In this document: in pieces, positions 26,480 to 33,830 of the stretch | Numbering within the stretch: the first letter of the stretch is position 1 | Layout of the letters: each line of letters starts with the position of its first letter | Source of the DNA: Dactylosporangium sp. AC04546 | GTDB taxonomy: Bacteria > Actinomycetota > Actinomycetes > Mycobacteriales > Micromonosporaceae | Assembly: GCF_022095675.1 (NCBI RefSeq) | Contig: NZ_JAHYSG010000028.1 | Coordinates: forward strand, 1-64,000 | Reading direction: 5' to 3' | DNA length: 64,000 nt | Notes under the pieces: model-generated | Told to the model about the DNA's origin: nothing | Seen by the model: only the letters and a program-made list of their open reading frames with translations | Database searches by the model: none | Position numbers and translations under genes: made by a program

Positions 26480-28549
26480 ATGGTTGACCTGATCCGGTGG
26501 GAGCACGGTACCGACGGCGTCGTCGTGCTCACGATCGACGACCCGGCACAGTCGGCGAACACCATGCACGCCCGCTTCTTCGACGCCCTCGTCGCGACGG
26601 TCGACCGCCTCGTCGCCGAACGCGAGCAGATCACCGGCGTCATCCTCACCTCGGCCAAGCCGACCTTCGTCGCCGGCGGCGACCTCACCGAGATGCGCAC
26701 CACCACCGCGGCCGACGCACCCGCCGTGTTCGCCTCCGTCGAACGGGTCAAGGCCGCGCTGCGCCGCCTGGAGACCCTCGGCCGGCCGGTCGTCGCCGCG
26801 ATCAACGGCGCCGCGCTCGGCGGCGGCCTGGAGATCGCCCTCGCCTGCCACCACCGGATCGTCCTCGACGGCCCGTCCACCCGCGTCGGCCTGCCCGAAG
26901 TGACGCTCGGCCTGCTGCCGGGCGGCGGGGGGATCGTCCGCACCGTGCGGATGCTGGGCCTGACGACGGCCCTCGACCAGGTCCTGCTCAGCGGCCGCCG
27001 GTACCGCCCGGACGAGGCGGCCCGCCTCGGGCTCGTCGACGAGGTCGTCGCGACCCGCGACGAGCTGCTGACCCGGGCCCGGGCCTGGATCGCGGCCAAC
27101 CCGTCGCCGGCCCAGCCCTGGGACCGTGCCGGGTACGCGCTCCCCGGTGGGCTGCCCGACCTGCCCGCCCTACCGGCCCGGCTGCACCGCGACCTGCGCG
27201 GCGCGAACTACCCGGCGCCCCGCGCGATCCTCGCCGCCGCCGTCGAGGGCGCCCAGGTCGGCGTCGACACGGCCGGGACCATCGAGACGCGGTACCTTGT
27301 CGAGCTCATGATCGGGCAGGAGTCGAAGAACCTCATCCAGGCCCGCTTCTTCGACCTGCGCCGCGTGCGCTCCGGGGTGGGGCCCGCCTCGCACCGTGCG
27401 CACCGCGTCCTCGTGCTCGGCGCCGGGCTGATGGGCGCCGGCATCGCCTACACCTGCGCTCATGCCGGCCTGGAGGTCGTGCTCAAGGACGTCACGCTCG
27501 ACGCCGCCCGCCGCGGCAAGGCCTACGCGGAGCGGCTCGTCGCGAAGGGCCGCGGCGACGCCTCACTGCTGGACCGGATCACCCCGACCGGCTCGGCCGC
27601 CGACGGTGCCGGCGCCGACCTCGTCATCGAGGCCGTGTTCGAGGACCCGGCCCTCAAGCGGGCGGTGTTCGCCGAGGTCGAGCGCATCGTCGCGCCCGAC
27701 GCCGTCCTCGCGACCAACACGTCGACCCTGCCGGTCACGGGCCTGGCGGCCGGCGATCACCGCTTTGTCGGGCTGCACTTCTTCTCGCCGGTAGAGCGGA
27801 TGGAGCTGCTGGAGGTCATCGTCGGCGAGAAGACCAGCGACGCCACCCTGGCCAGGGCGCTGGGCATCGCGCGGCAGCTGGGCAAGACGCCGATCGTGGT
27901 CAACGACAGCCGCGGCTTCTTCACCAGCCGGGTGATCATCCGGTACCTCGAAGAGGCCGCCGCGATGCTGGCCGAAGGCGTCAGCCCGTCGTCGATCGAA
28001 CAGGCCGGCCTGCAGGCGGGCTACCCGGTGCCGCCGTTGCAGCTCCTGGACGAGCTGGCGCTGCCGCTGATCCGCCGCATCCGCCAGGAGGCCGGCGCCG
28101 CCTTCCACGTGTCGGCGACCGTGATCGACCGCATGATCGACGAGTTCCGCCGCCCCGGCCGGTCGGGCGGTGCCGGCTTCTACTCGTACCACTCCACAGG
28201 CCGCCGGGCCGGGCTGTGGAGCGGGCTCGCCGCTTTTGGAAGGCCCGGCGCCCTGTTGCCGCCGATCGAGGACCTGCGCGAACGGCTCCTGTTCGTCGAG
28301 GCGCTCGACAGCGTCCGCTGCCTCGACGAGGGCGTGCTGCGCTCGGTCCCGGACGCCAACGTCGGCTCGATCCTGGGCATCGGCTTCCCGGCCTGGACGG
28401 GGGGCGTCCTGCAGTACATCAACCAGTACCCGGGCGGCCCGGCCGGGTTCGTCGCCCGCGCCGAGGAGCTGGCCGGCCGCTACGGTCCCCGGCTGACCCC
28501 GCCGGAGTCCCTCGTCGCCCGCGCGGCGGCGGGCGAGCTCTACCGCTGA
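26480..28549 (+). CDS. FadJ/FadB-like bifunctional hydratase and 3-hydroxyacyl-CoA dehydrogenase
   Basis: A 689-residue multifunctional beta-oxidation subunit. The N-terminal crotonase domain (1-200) keeps both glutamates: GGGLEIALAC and LPEVTLGLLPGGGG. The dehydrogenase part starts near 310 with VLVLGAGLMGAGIAYT (NAD loop), and HFFSPVERMELLEVI holds the catalytic histidine. The C-terminal 3HCDH helices contain DSRGFFTSR and GFPAWTGGVLQYI. A GTG at 26471 would overlap the thiolase stop by GTGA and add three residues, so it is an equal alternative to ATG 26480. With the thiolase it forms the usual alpha/beta pair, suggesting breakdown of a medium-length or branched acyl chain. Confidence 0.92.
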   Translation: MVDLIRWEHGTDGVVVLTIDDPAQSANTMHARFFDALVATVDRLVAEREQITGVILTSAKPTFVAGGDLTEMRTTTAADAPAVFASVERVKAALRRLETLGRPVVAAINGAALGGGLEIALACHHRIVLDGPSTRVGLPEVTLGLLPGGGGIVRTVRMLGLTTALDQVLLSGRRYRPDEAARLGLVDEVVATRDELLTRARAWIAANPSPAQPWDRAGYALPGGLPDLPALPARLHRDLRGANYPAPRAILAAAVEGAQVGVDTAGTIETRYLVELMIGQESKNLIQARFFDLRRVRSGVGPASHRAHRVLVLGAGLMGAGIAYTCAHAGLEVVLKDVTLDAARRGKAYAERLVAKGRGDASLLDRITPTGSAADGAGADLVIEAVFEDPALKRAVFAEVERIVAPDAVLATNTSTLPVTGLAAGDHRFVGLHFFSPVERMELLEVIVGEKTSDATLARALGIARQLGKTPIVVNDSRGFFTSRVIIRYLEEAAAMLAEGVSPSSIEQAGLQAGYPVPPLQLLDELALPLIRRIRQEAGAAFHVSATVIDRMIDEFRRPGRSGGAGFYSYHSTGRRAGLWSGLAAFGRPGALLPPIEDLRERLLFVEALDSVRCLDEGVLRSVPDANVGSILGIGFPAWTGGVLQYINQYPGGPAGFVARAEELAGRYGPRLTPPESLVARAAAGELYR

Positions 28550-28635
28550 CCGACCGGCGCTCCGTCGCGGGGCGGCGGGTGCGGGACTCGCAGGTCCGGC
28601 CCGCCGCCGCCGCGAACCGGACGTACGCTGCGGCG

Positions 28636-28947
28636 ATGGATCTGGAGAGCCTGCAAGCGCGTGCCACTGCCATCGCTGAGCTGTATGACCGTCACAACGT
28701 TGCCGTCGGCCGCGGAGCATGGAGCACCACGGATCTGGCGTTGGGGTTCGTCGGCGACGTCGGCGATCTGGCCAAGCTTGTGATGGCGGTCGATGGCCGC
28801 CGCGACATCGCCGATGCCCGCGAGCGGCTCGGCCACGAACTTGCGGACTGCCTGTGGTCGGTGCTCGTTCTTGCGGATCGGTACGGCGTGGACCTGGTCA
28901 CTGAGTTCAACCAGATGACCGACGGGATAGAGCATCATCTGACCTGA
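28636..28947 (+). CDS. MazG-like nucleotide pyrophosphohydrolase
   Basis: A 103-residue MazG-like protein. GDVGDLAKLV replaces the common ExGExxK and GHELADCLWSVLVLAD contains the E-x-x-D metal-binding motif of the all-alpha NTP pyrophosphatase fold. The length fits single-domain MazG-like proteins that hydrolyse NTP or dNTP. The ATG at 28636 has no strong ribosome site. It stands alone between the beta-oxidation operon and a broken gene, in a stretch with less extreme GC content, so it may be part of an acquired patch. The first glutamate pair is partly substituted by Asp, which may weaken activity. Confidence 0.75.
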   Translation: MDLESLQARATAIAELYDRHNVAVGRGAWSTTDLALGFVGDVGDLAKLVMAVDGRRDIADARERLGHELADCLWSVLVLADRYGVDLVTEFNQMTDGIEHHLT

Positions 28948-29009
28948 ACGAAACGTCCGCAAGCGACCTCGGCGGTGCCGTGGCGCGTCAGTCGGGTGAA
29001 GGAATCGAA

Positions 29010-29592
29010 ATGGTGGACGGGCTTCCACGGCTGGAGGCACTCCGGTCGCCGGAGCAGTTGCGGATGTATGGCGGGCTCTGTACCAGGAGGCTGGCCGAGA
29101 CCGCCAAGATCGGCCAGCTTCCGGGTCGCCGCTCACCTCGATCGGTTCCTGGACGCCGTGCTGTCTGGAGCCGGCAACCCCGACCCGGCCGACATGAAGG
29201 CGCTGCTGCGGTTCAACCGAGTGTTCTACGGCGACGACGTCATGGTTGTGGAGTACTACCAGTCCATCGCGGTGGGTATGGCACTGCGCCTGATGGAGCC
29301 ACCCGACGAGCCGATACTCAAGCGCGCGAAACGCCTGATGTTCACGTCGTTCAACGCGTGGCGCTGCCTTGACCATGTCGCCGGTGATGGTTCAGAGGAG
29401 CCAAGGCTCGACGCGGAGATCAGTCGACAAGCTTCCGACGTCGAAGACATCCTCCGCTGTGGCATCTCGTCGCCGACGTACGCTCGGCTGCTGGATGAGG
29501 CGCGAACGGCAGGCCGGGCAGCGTACTCAGACATGCTGCGGTACGCGCACCGACTCGGTCGGAAGTTCCCGGACGACCGGGCACTCCCGTAG
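29010..29592 (+). pseudogene. Uncharacterised gene with apparent frameshift
   Basis: A frame starting at ATG 29010 behind GAAGGA reads MVDGLPRLEALRSPEQLRMY and then GGLCTRRLAETAKIGQ. It loses coding character near 29120, where the next frame takes over with FRVAAHLDRFLDAVLSG, VFYGDDVMVVEYYQS and a helix-rich end AAYSDMLRYAHRLGRKFPDD. One extra base around 29115-29130 would explain this. I do not recognise the family; the product would be a soluble, mainly helical protein of about 190 residues. It may be a pseudogene or hold a sequencing error. It shares its lower GC bias with the MazG-like gene just upstream. Confidence 0.5.
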
Positions 29593-29693
29593 GCGCCGTT
29601 CAGTGCGGGCCTTCTTGACGAGGCCGGGGAACGCCGCAGGTCGTGGTTGTCTGCTCCGCTGGGGTGGCCGTCCCGCGTGGCCCGCCGGCCGTG

Positions 29694-30161
29694 TCACGCC
29701 CCGTGCAGTGCCAGTGCCAGGAACGCCGTGCCGACGGTGGTGAACACGGCGCCCAGGCCGATCACCAGTAGCGTGATCTGCCACGCCTGGTAGGCCCCGA
29801 GCAGCGCGCCGCGCAGGCTCTGGCCCATGAACGCGGTCTGGCGCAGGCGGGCGAGCTTTTCATCGGTACGCCCGCCGGCCATCCACTCCTCGACGATCTC
29901 GGCGTAGGTGCGCCCGCCGGTCGCCTGCGTCAGGTTCTCCGCGATGAGGTCGGAGAACGCCCGCGCCTGCGCTCCGGTGTGCACCGGCACCCCGGCGTAC
30001 CGGTCCAGCCCGCCCGGCAGGCTGCCGGTGGCGGGGAAGCTGATCCGCTGCCGCGCCAGCTCCTGGGACACCGTCCGCCGACCGGCCAGCCCTTGCACGA
30101 CCATGGTGGGCCCGGCGACCAGCAGGATGGCCGCCGTGACACCCAGCAGAAGCGTGATCAT
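29694..30161 (-). CDS. Small membrane protein with two TM helices
   Basis: A 155-residue protein of no recognised family. The N-terminus MITLLLGVTAAILLVAGPTM is a membrane helix or uncleaved signal anchor. A soluble middle part (about 25-105) contains ISFPATGSLPGGLDRYAGVP and TQATGGRTYAEIVEEWMAGG. A second helix, ITLLVIGLGAVFTTVGTAFL, lies near the C-terminus. So the middle domain probably sits on one side of the membrane held by two anchors. The ATG 30161 was preferred over a farther upstream frame opening because it starts directly in the helix. The neighbouring leftward gene is about 100 bases upstream; they may be co-transcribed. Confidence 0.7.
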   Translation of the reverse strand: MITLLLGVTAAILLVAGPTMVVQGLAGRRTVSQELARQRISFPATGSLPGGLDRYAGVPVHTGAQARAFSDLIAENLTQATGGRTYAEIVEEWMAGGRTDEKLARLRQTAFMGQSLRGALLGAYQAWQITLLVIGLGAVFTTVGTAFLALALHGA

Positions 30162-30261
30162 AGGGACCAGGCTCCCGGCGCCGGCTGCCACGCGACAGAG
30201 CACGACGACCCGGTCCGGGCAAGGCCACAAGTCCCGCTACACCGAGCGACCGCGGGCCGCT

Positions 30262-31047
30262 TTATGTGAGGCCCCACTCCGCCGGAGCCTCCGCGATCCG
30301 GCGGCGGACCGCGTCCCGGATGGCGTCGGTGCCGTCGGCGTCGCAGAGTCTCCAGTACACCGGGTTGAGTGCCTGGGCGAGCTCGTAGTCCTGCCCGGAC
30401 GCGGTGAGGCGGCCGATCAGTTCGGCGATCTCGGTCAGGCCGAGGTACGAAGCGGCCGCCCCGGCTGCCTCCAGTTGCGCGGTGGTGTGCTCGCCCACTA
30501 CCCAGTCCAGGCCGTCGCCCATCGTGTCGGCGTCGAACCCGACCAGGTACGACAGATGCCGCAGCCCGACCGGCTCGCTGTCGCCGGACTCGCCGGCGAA
30601 TCGGATGCGCATGTGCAGCTCGCCGGCTCGGTCGTGCATCGCTTCGACGACGTCGCGGACGAGGTACCCGCCGCGGTCGACGACCCACCACGGCACCGGT
30701 TGCCAGGAGTGCAGCGTCCGCAGCCTGACGCGGTCGTCGGCCGTGCGTAGCACCTCGAGGCCGCGCTCGCGCGGCAGCACCGACGCGCGCGGAACGGTGC
30801 CGGGGATGTTCGCCAGGACGACGTCGGCCTCGCCAGGGACGCCGGGCTCCACCAGGTCGTACCACCCGTCGCCGGCGCGTAGCTCGACGTGGCAGTGCTC
30901 GCCGTCGACGATCCAGACGACGAGGTCGTCGCCGTGGTAGAACACTGGCCGTCCGTCCGGGTCGGCCGCCGCGTAGACCTCGGCCAGCGCGCCGGGTTCG
31001 ACCGTCCGCTGACCGCCAGGCGCGCTGTACGTCCGCCATCGGATCAC
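30262..31047 (-). CDS. Uncharacterised 261-residue protein
   Basis: A soluble protein starting at GTG 31047 (reads VIRWRTYSAPGG). I do not recognise the family. Notable parts are an aromatic-rich beta section with DLVVWIVDGEHCHVELRAG near residue 45, HSWQPVPWWVVDRGGYLVRD near 115, and a helical C-terminal half with SYLGLTEIAELIGRLT and NPVYWRLCDADGTDAI. The open frame extends to 31176, but that extra part is rich in Arg/Pro and overlaps the regulatory region of the Psp operon, so the GTG start is preferred. It is divergent from pspA by about 160 bases; a link to membrane stress is possible but unsupported. Confidence 0.65.
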   Translation of the reverse strand: MIRWRTYSAPGGQRTVEPGALAEVYAAADPDGRPVFYHGDDLVVWIVDGEHCHVELRAGDGWYDLVEPGVPGEADVVLANIPGTVPRASVLPRERGLEVLRTADDRVRLRTLHSWQPVPWWVVDRGGYLVRDVVEAMHDRAGELHMRIRFAGESGDSEPVGLRHLSYLVGFDADTMGDGLDWVVGEHTTAQLEAAGAAASYLGLTEIAELIGRLTASGQDYELAQALNPVYWRLCDADGTDAIRDAVRRRIAEAPAEWGLT

Positions 31048-31085
31048 CAGGCACGATAACCCGGTTCCTGCCCACGTGCGAGGTC

Positions 31086-31097
31086 GGCGATATCGCC
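31086..31097. promoter_or_regulatory. Perfect 12-bp palindrome upstream of the Psp operon
   Basis: GGCGATATCGCC is a perfect inverted repeat about 110 bases before the pspA start and 39 bases beyond the start of the divergent unknown gene. Its place between two divergent genes makes it a plausible operator. GC-rich palindromes of this length occur by chance now and then, so the call is tentative. Confidence 0.3.
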
Positions 31098-31208
31098 CCA
31101 ATCCGGGCAATACTGGAGATGGCGCCGAACCGGCGTTGCGGACGTCCGGTTGAGCGTACGGGCGCCGTGAGGCCAAGCCGAACGGTATCGAGAGGAAGGA
31201 CAGGTGTC

Positions 31209-31985
31209 GTGAGTATTGCTCGCCGCCTGGCCGATCTGTTCCGGATCAAGGCCAACAAAGCCCTCGACCAGGCCGAGGACCCCCGCGAGGTGCTCGACTA
31301 CTCGTACGAACGCCAACTGGAGATGCTGACGAAGGTCCGCCGCGGCGTGGCCGACGTCGCCACCAGCCGCAAGCGCCTGGAGCTGCAGCTCACCCAGTTG
31401 CAGCAGGCCTCCGACCGGCTGCAGGAGCAGGCCACGCAGGCCATCGACCTCGGGCGCGACGACCTCGCGCGCGAGGCGCTGACGCGCCGGGCGGCCCTCG
31501 CCACCCAGATGGCGGACATCACCGCTCAGCGTGACGGACTGACCGCCGAGGAGGCCAAGCTCACCACCGCCGCCACCAGGCTGCAGGCCCGGGTGGAGGC
31601 GTTCCGCACGCGGAAGGAGACCATCAAGGCCACCTACACCGCGGCCGAGGCGCAGACCCGCGTGGGTGAGGCGGTCTCCGGCATCTCGGAGGAGATGGGC
31701 GACGTCGGCATGGCCGTCCAGCGCGCCGAGGACCGGACCGCCCAGATGCAGGCCCGCGCCGGCGCGATCGACGAGCTCCTCGCCTCGGGCGCGATCCAGG
31801 ACGCCACCGCGTCGACCGCCGGCCGCGACGACCTGCAGGCCGCGCTCGACGCGGCGCGCGGCGACCAGGGGGTCGACCGCGAGCTCGCGGCGCTCAAGGC
31901 CGGGCGGCCGACGCCGGCCGTCGGCGGCCGGCCGGAACCACGCGCTGTCGGCGGGGGGCAGCCGGACGAGGAGGCCCAGCGATGA
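31209..31985 (+). CDS. pspA: PspA/IM30-family membrane-stress protein
   Basis: A 258-residue PspA/IM30 (ESCRT-III-like) protein. An amphipathic N-terminal helix SIARRLADLFRIKANKALDQ is followed by AEDPREVLDYSYERQLEML and a long coiled coil (about 30-200) rich in Glu, Arg and Gln. The C-terminal 40 residues are Pro/Gly-rich and specific to the actinobacterial branch. The GTG start has a GAGGAAGGACAGG ribosome region. PspA binds stressed membranes and preserves integrity. It overlaps the PspAA gene by ATGA and heads the PspA-PspAA-HtpX-PspAB operon. Confidence 0.93.
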   Translation: MSIARRLADLFRIKANKALDQAEDPREVLDYSYERQLEMLTKVRRGVADVATSRKRLELQLTQLQQASDRLQEQATQAIDLGRDDLAREALTRRAALATQMADITAQRDGLTAEEAKLTTAATRLQARVEAFRTRKETIKATYTAAEAQTRVGEAVSGISEEMGDVGMAVQRAEDRTAQMQARAGAIDELLASGAIQDATASTAGRDDLQAALDAARGDQGVDRELAALKAGRPTPAVGGRPEPRAVGGGQPDEEAQR

Positions 31986-32260
31986 TCATCCGGATTCTCG
32001 GGGAAGGCCAGTACGACGTGCCGGAGTCCGCGCTGACCGACCTCAACACGCTCGACGCTGCGGTGCAGACGGCCGTCGACACCGGCGACACGACCGCGTT
32101 CCGCGCGCGGCTGGGCGATCTGCTCGCCGCCGTCCGTGCGCGCGGCACGCACGTGCCCGACGACGTGCTGACCGCCTCCAACCTGGTCCTGCCCGCCTCC
32201 GACAGCGAACTGGCGGATGTGGCCGCGCTGCTGGGCGACGAGGGCCTCATCCCGGGCTGA
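31982..32260 (+). CDS. PspAA, PspA-associated domain protein
   Basis: A 92-residue protein beginning MIIRILGEGQYDVPESAL, matching the PspAA domain that follows PspA in many actinobacteria. NTLDAAVQTAVDTGD and LPASDSELADVAALLGDEGLIPG are typical of the family. It is likely a small adaptor bound to PspA. The start overlaps the pspA stop by ATGA, so the two are made in step. The downstream htpX-like gene follows after 10 bases. Confidence 0.88.
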   Translation: MIIRILGEGQYDVPESALTDLNTLDAAVQTAVDTGDTTAFRARLGDLLAAVRARGTHVPDDVLTASNLVLPASDSELADVAALLGDEGLIPG

Positions 32261-32270
32261 GGAGCAGGCG

Positions 32271-33185
32271 ATGCGTACCCGGTTCCGTCCCGACCGCCAG
32301 TTGACCTTGCGCATGGCGTTGACCGTGTTCCTGCTCGGGCTGGTGTACGTGCTGTTCGTCGCCGTGCTGGTCGCGCTGCTGAAGTCGTGGGTCGCGATCG
32401 TGGTCATAGCGGGTGGCCTGCTGGCCGTGCAGTACTTCTGCTCCGATCGGATCGCCCTGGCGGCCACGCACGCCCGGATCGTCGATGCGCAGCAGCAGCC
32501 CCGTCTGCACGGCATCATCGACCGGCTGTGCGCCGCGGCCGACATGCCCAAACCGCGGGTCGCCGTCTCGGACACCGACCTGCCCAACGCGTTCGCCACC
32601 GGTCGCAACACCGAGCGTGCGGTGGTGTGCGTGACCACCGGCATCATGCGCCGCCTCGACAACGACGAACTGGAGGGGGTCCTCGCCCACGAGCTGTCCC
32701 ACATCGCACACCGCGACGTGGCGGTCATGACGATCGCGTCGTTCCTCGGCGTCGTGGCCGGCATGGTCACCCGCTTCATGTTCTACTCGCAGATGTTCGG
32801 CGGGCGCCGCCGCGGCGCCGACCAGACGTACCTGCTGGTCGTGCTGGTCATGCTCGTCTCCGCGGTGGTGTACACGCTGAGCTTCCTGCTGATCCGGGCC
32901 CTGTCCCGCTACCGCGAGCTGGCCGCGGACCGCGCCGGCTCGACGCTGACCGGCCGTCCCTCCGCGCTCGCCTCGGCGCTGACCAAGGTGACCGGCGAGA
33001 TGGCCCGCATCCCCACCCGCGACCTGCGCACCGTCCAGGCGTTCAACGCGTTCTTCTTCACCCCCGCCGTCGGGGCGAGGCCGAGCCTGTCGACCCTGCT
33101 GTCCACGCATCCGAGCCTGCAGCAGCGGCTGGACCAGCTGGCCGAGATCTCGACCGAACTCGGAGAGGCGGCACGGAGCGCATGA
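32271..33185 (+). CDS. htpX: HtpX-like M48 membrane metalloprotease
   Basis: A 304-residue membrane protease. Two N-terminal helices (about 14-55) precede the zinc motif VLAHELSHIAHRD, the HExxH of family M48. A third hydrophobic pair (about 160-210) separates it from SRYRELAADRAGSTLTGRP, which supplies the third ligand glutamate. THPSLQQRLDQL near the C-terminus is an HtpX hallmark. It degrades damaged membrane proteins, which fits its place within the Psp operon. The ribosome site GAGGAG sits six bases before ATG 32271. The stop overlaps the PspAB start by ATGA. Confidence 0.93.
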   Translation: MRTRFRPDRQLTLRMALTVFLLGLVYVLFVAVLVALLKSWVAIVVIAGGLLAVQYFCSDRIALAATHARIVDAQQQPRLHGIIDRLCAAADMPKPRVAVSDTDLPNAFATGRNTERAVVCVTTGIMRRLDNDELEGVLAHELSHIAHRDVAVMTIASFLGVVAGMVTRFMFYSQMFGGRRRGADQTYLLVVLVMLVSAVVYTLSFLLIRALSRYRELAADRAGSTLTGRPSALASALTKVTGEMARIPTRDLRTVQAFNAFFFTPAVGARPSLSTLLSTHPSLQQRLDQLAEISTELGEAARSA

Positions 33186-33754
33186 GATTCCTCGACGCGT
33201 TGCTGGGGCGCACGAGACCGGTGCAGCCGAACCTCGACGCCCTGTTCGGGGTGCCGGCCGCGGCCACCACCCTGCAGGCGGCCCTGGACCTGGTCCCGAC
33301 CGGCGTCGGCGCGGTCTGCTTCAAACCGGCCGAAGGCCAGGCCGCCACGCAGGCCCAGACCGACGCGGTCGCGCTGCTCACCGCGGACGCCGCGGAAAAC
33401 GTGGCCGTCAGCCAGGACGAGTACGGCTACACCTGGATCGCCAGCCGGCACGAGAGCAGCGACCTGGCCGGCCTGGTCACGGACCTGCACGCGGTGAACA
33501 GCACCCTCGCCGACGCCGGCTACGGACCCAGCCTGCTGTGCACGATCATCGGGTTCGTCGGCGCCGCCGACCACCGCCGGCTCGGCCTGGTCTACCTGTT
33601 CAAACGCGGCACGTTCTACCCGTTCGCACCCACCGGGGCCCACACCCGCGACAACGCCCTCGAACTGCAGACCCGGGCGCAGCTCGGCGGCGAGCTTCCC
33701 GTCGAGACGGACCTCGACCGCTGGTTCCCGATCTGGACGACTCCGGCCCTGTAG
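33182..33754 (+). CDS. PspAB, PspA-associated protein
   Basis: A 190-residue soluble protein starting MRFLDALLGRTRPVQPNLDALF. This matches PspAB, the fourth member of the actinobacterial PspA-PspAA-HtpX operon. Recognisable parts are GVGAVCFKPAEGQ, DEYGYTWIASRHESSDLAGLV and LGLVYLFKRGTFYPFAP. Its molecular role is not established; conservation of the order suggests a role in the Psp response. ATGA overlap with htpX. About 75 bases separate it from the next regulator gene. Confidence 0.85.
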   Translation: MRFLDALLGRTRPVQPNLDALFGVPAAATTLQAALDLVPTGVGAVCFKPAEGQAATQAQTDAVALLTADAAENVAVSQDEYGYTWIASRHESSDLAGLVTDLHAVNSTLADAGYGPSLLCTIIGFVGAADHRRLGLVYLFKRGTFYPFAPTGAHTRDNALELQTRAQLGGELPVETDLDRWFPIWTTPAL

Positions 33755-33830
33755 CACCTGTCCGCAAAGCGTTCCGCGGGCGGACCGGTACGATCAGCGG
33801 GTCTGTGCCGGGAGCGACGAGGGAAATGCC

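Noticed and set aside
29593..29693. Possible small gene after the frameshifted unknown
   Set aside because: Only about 100 bases, no start with ribosome site and no conserved text.
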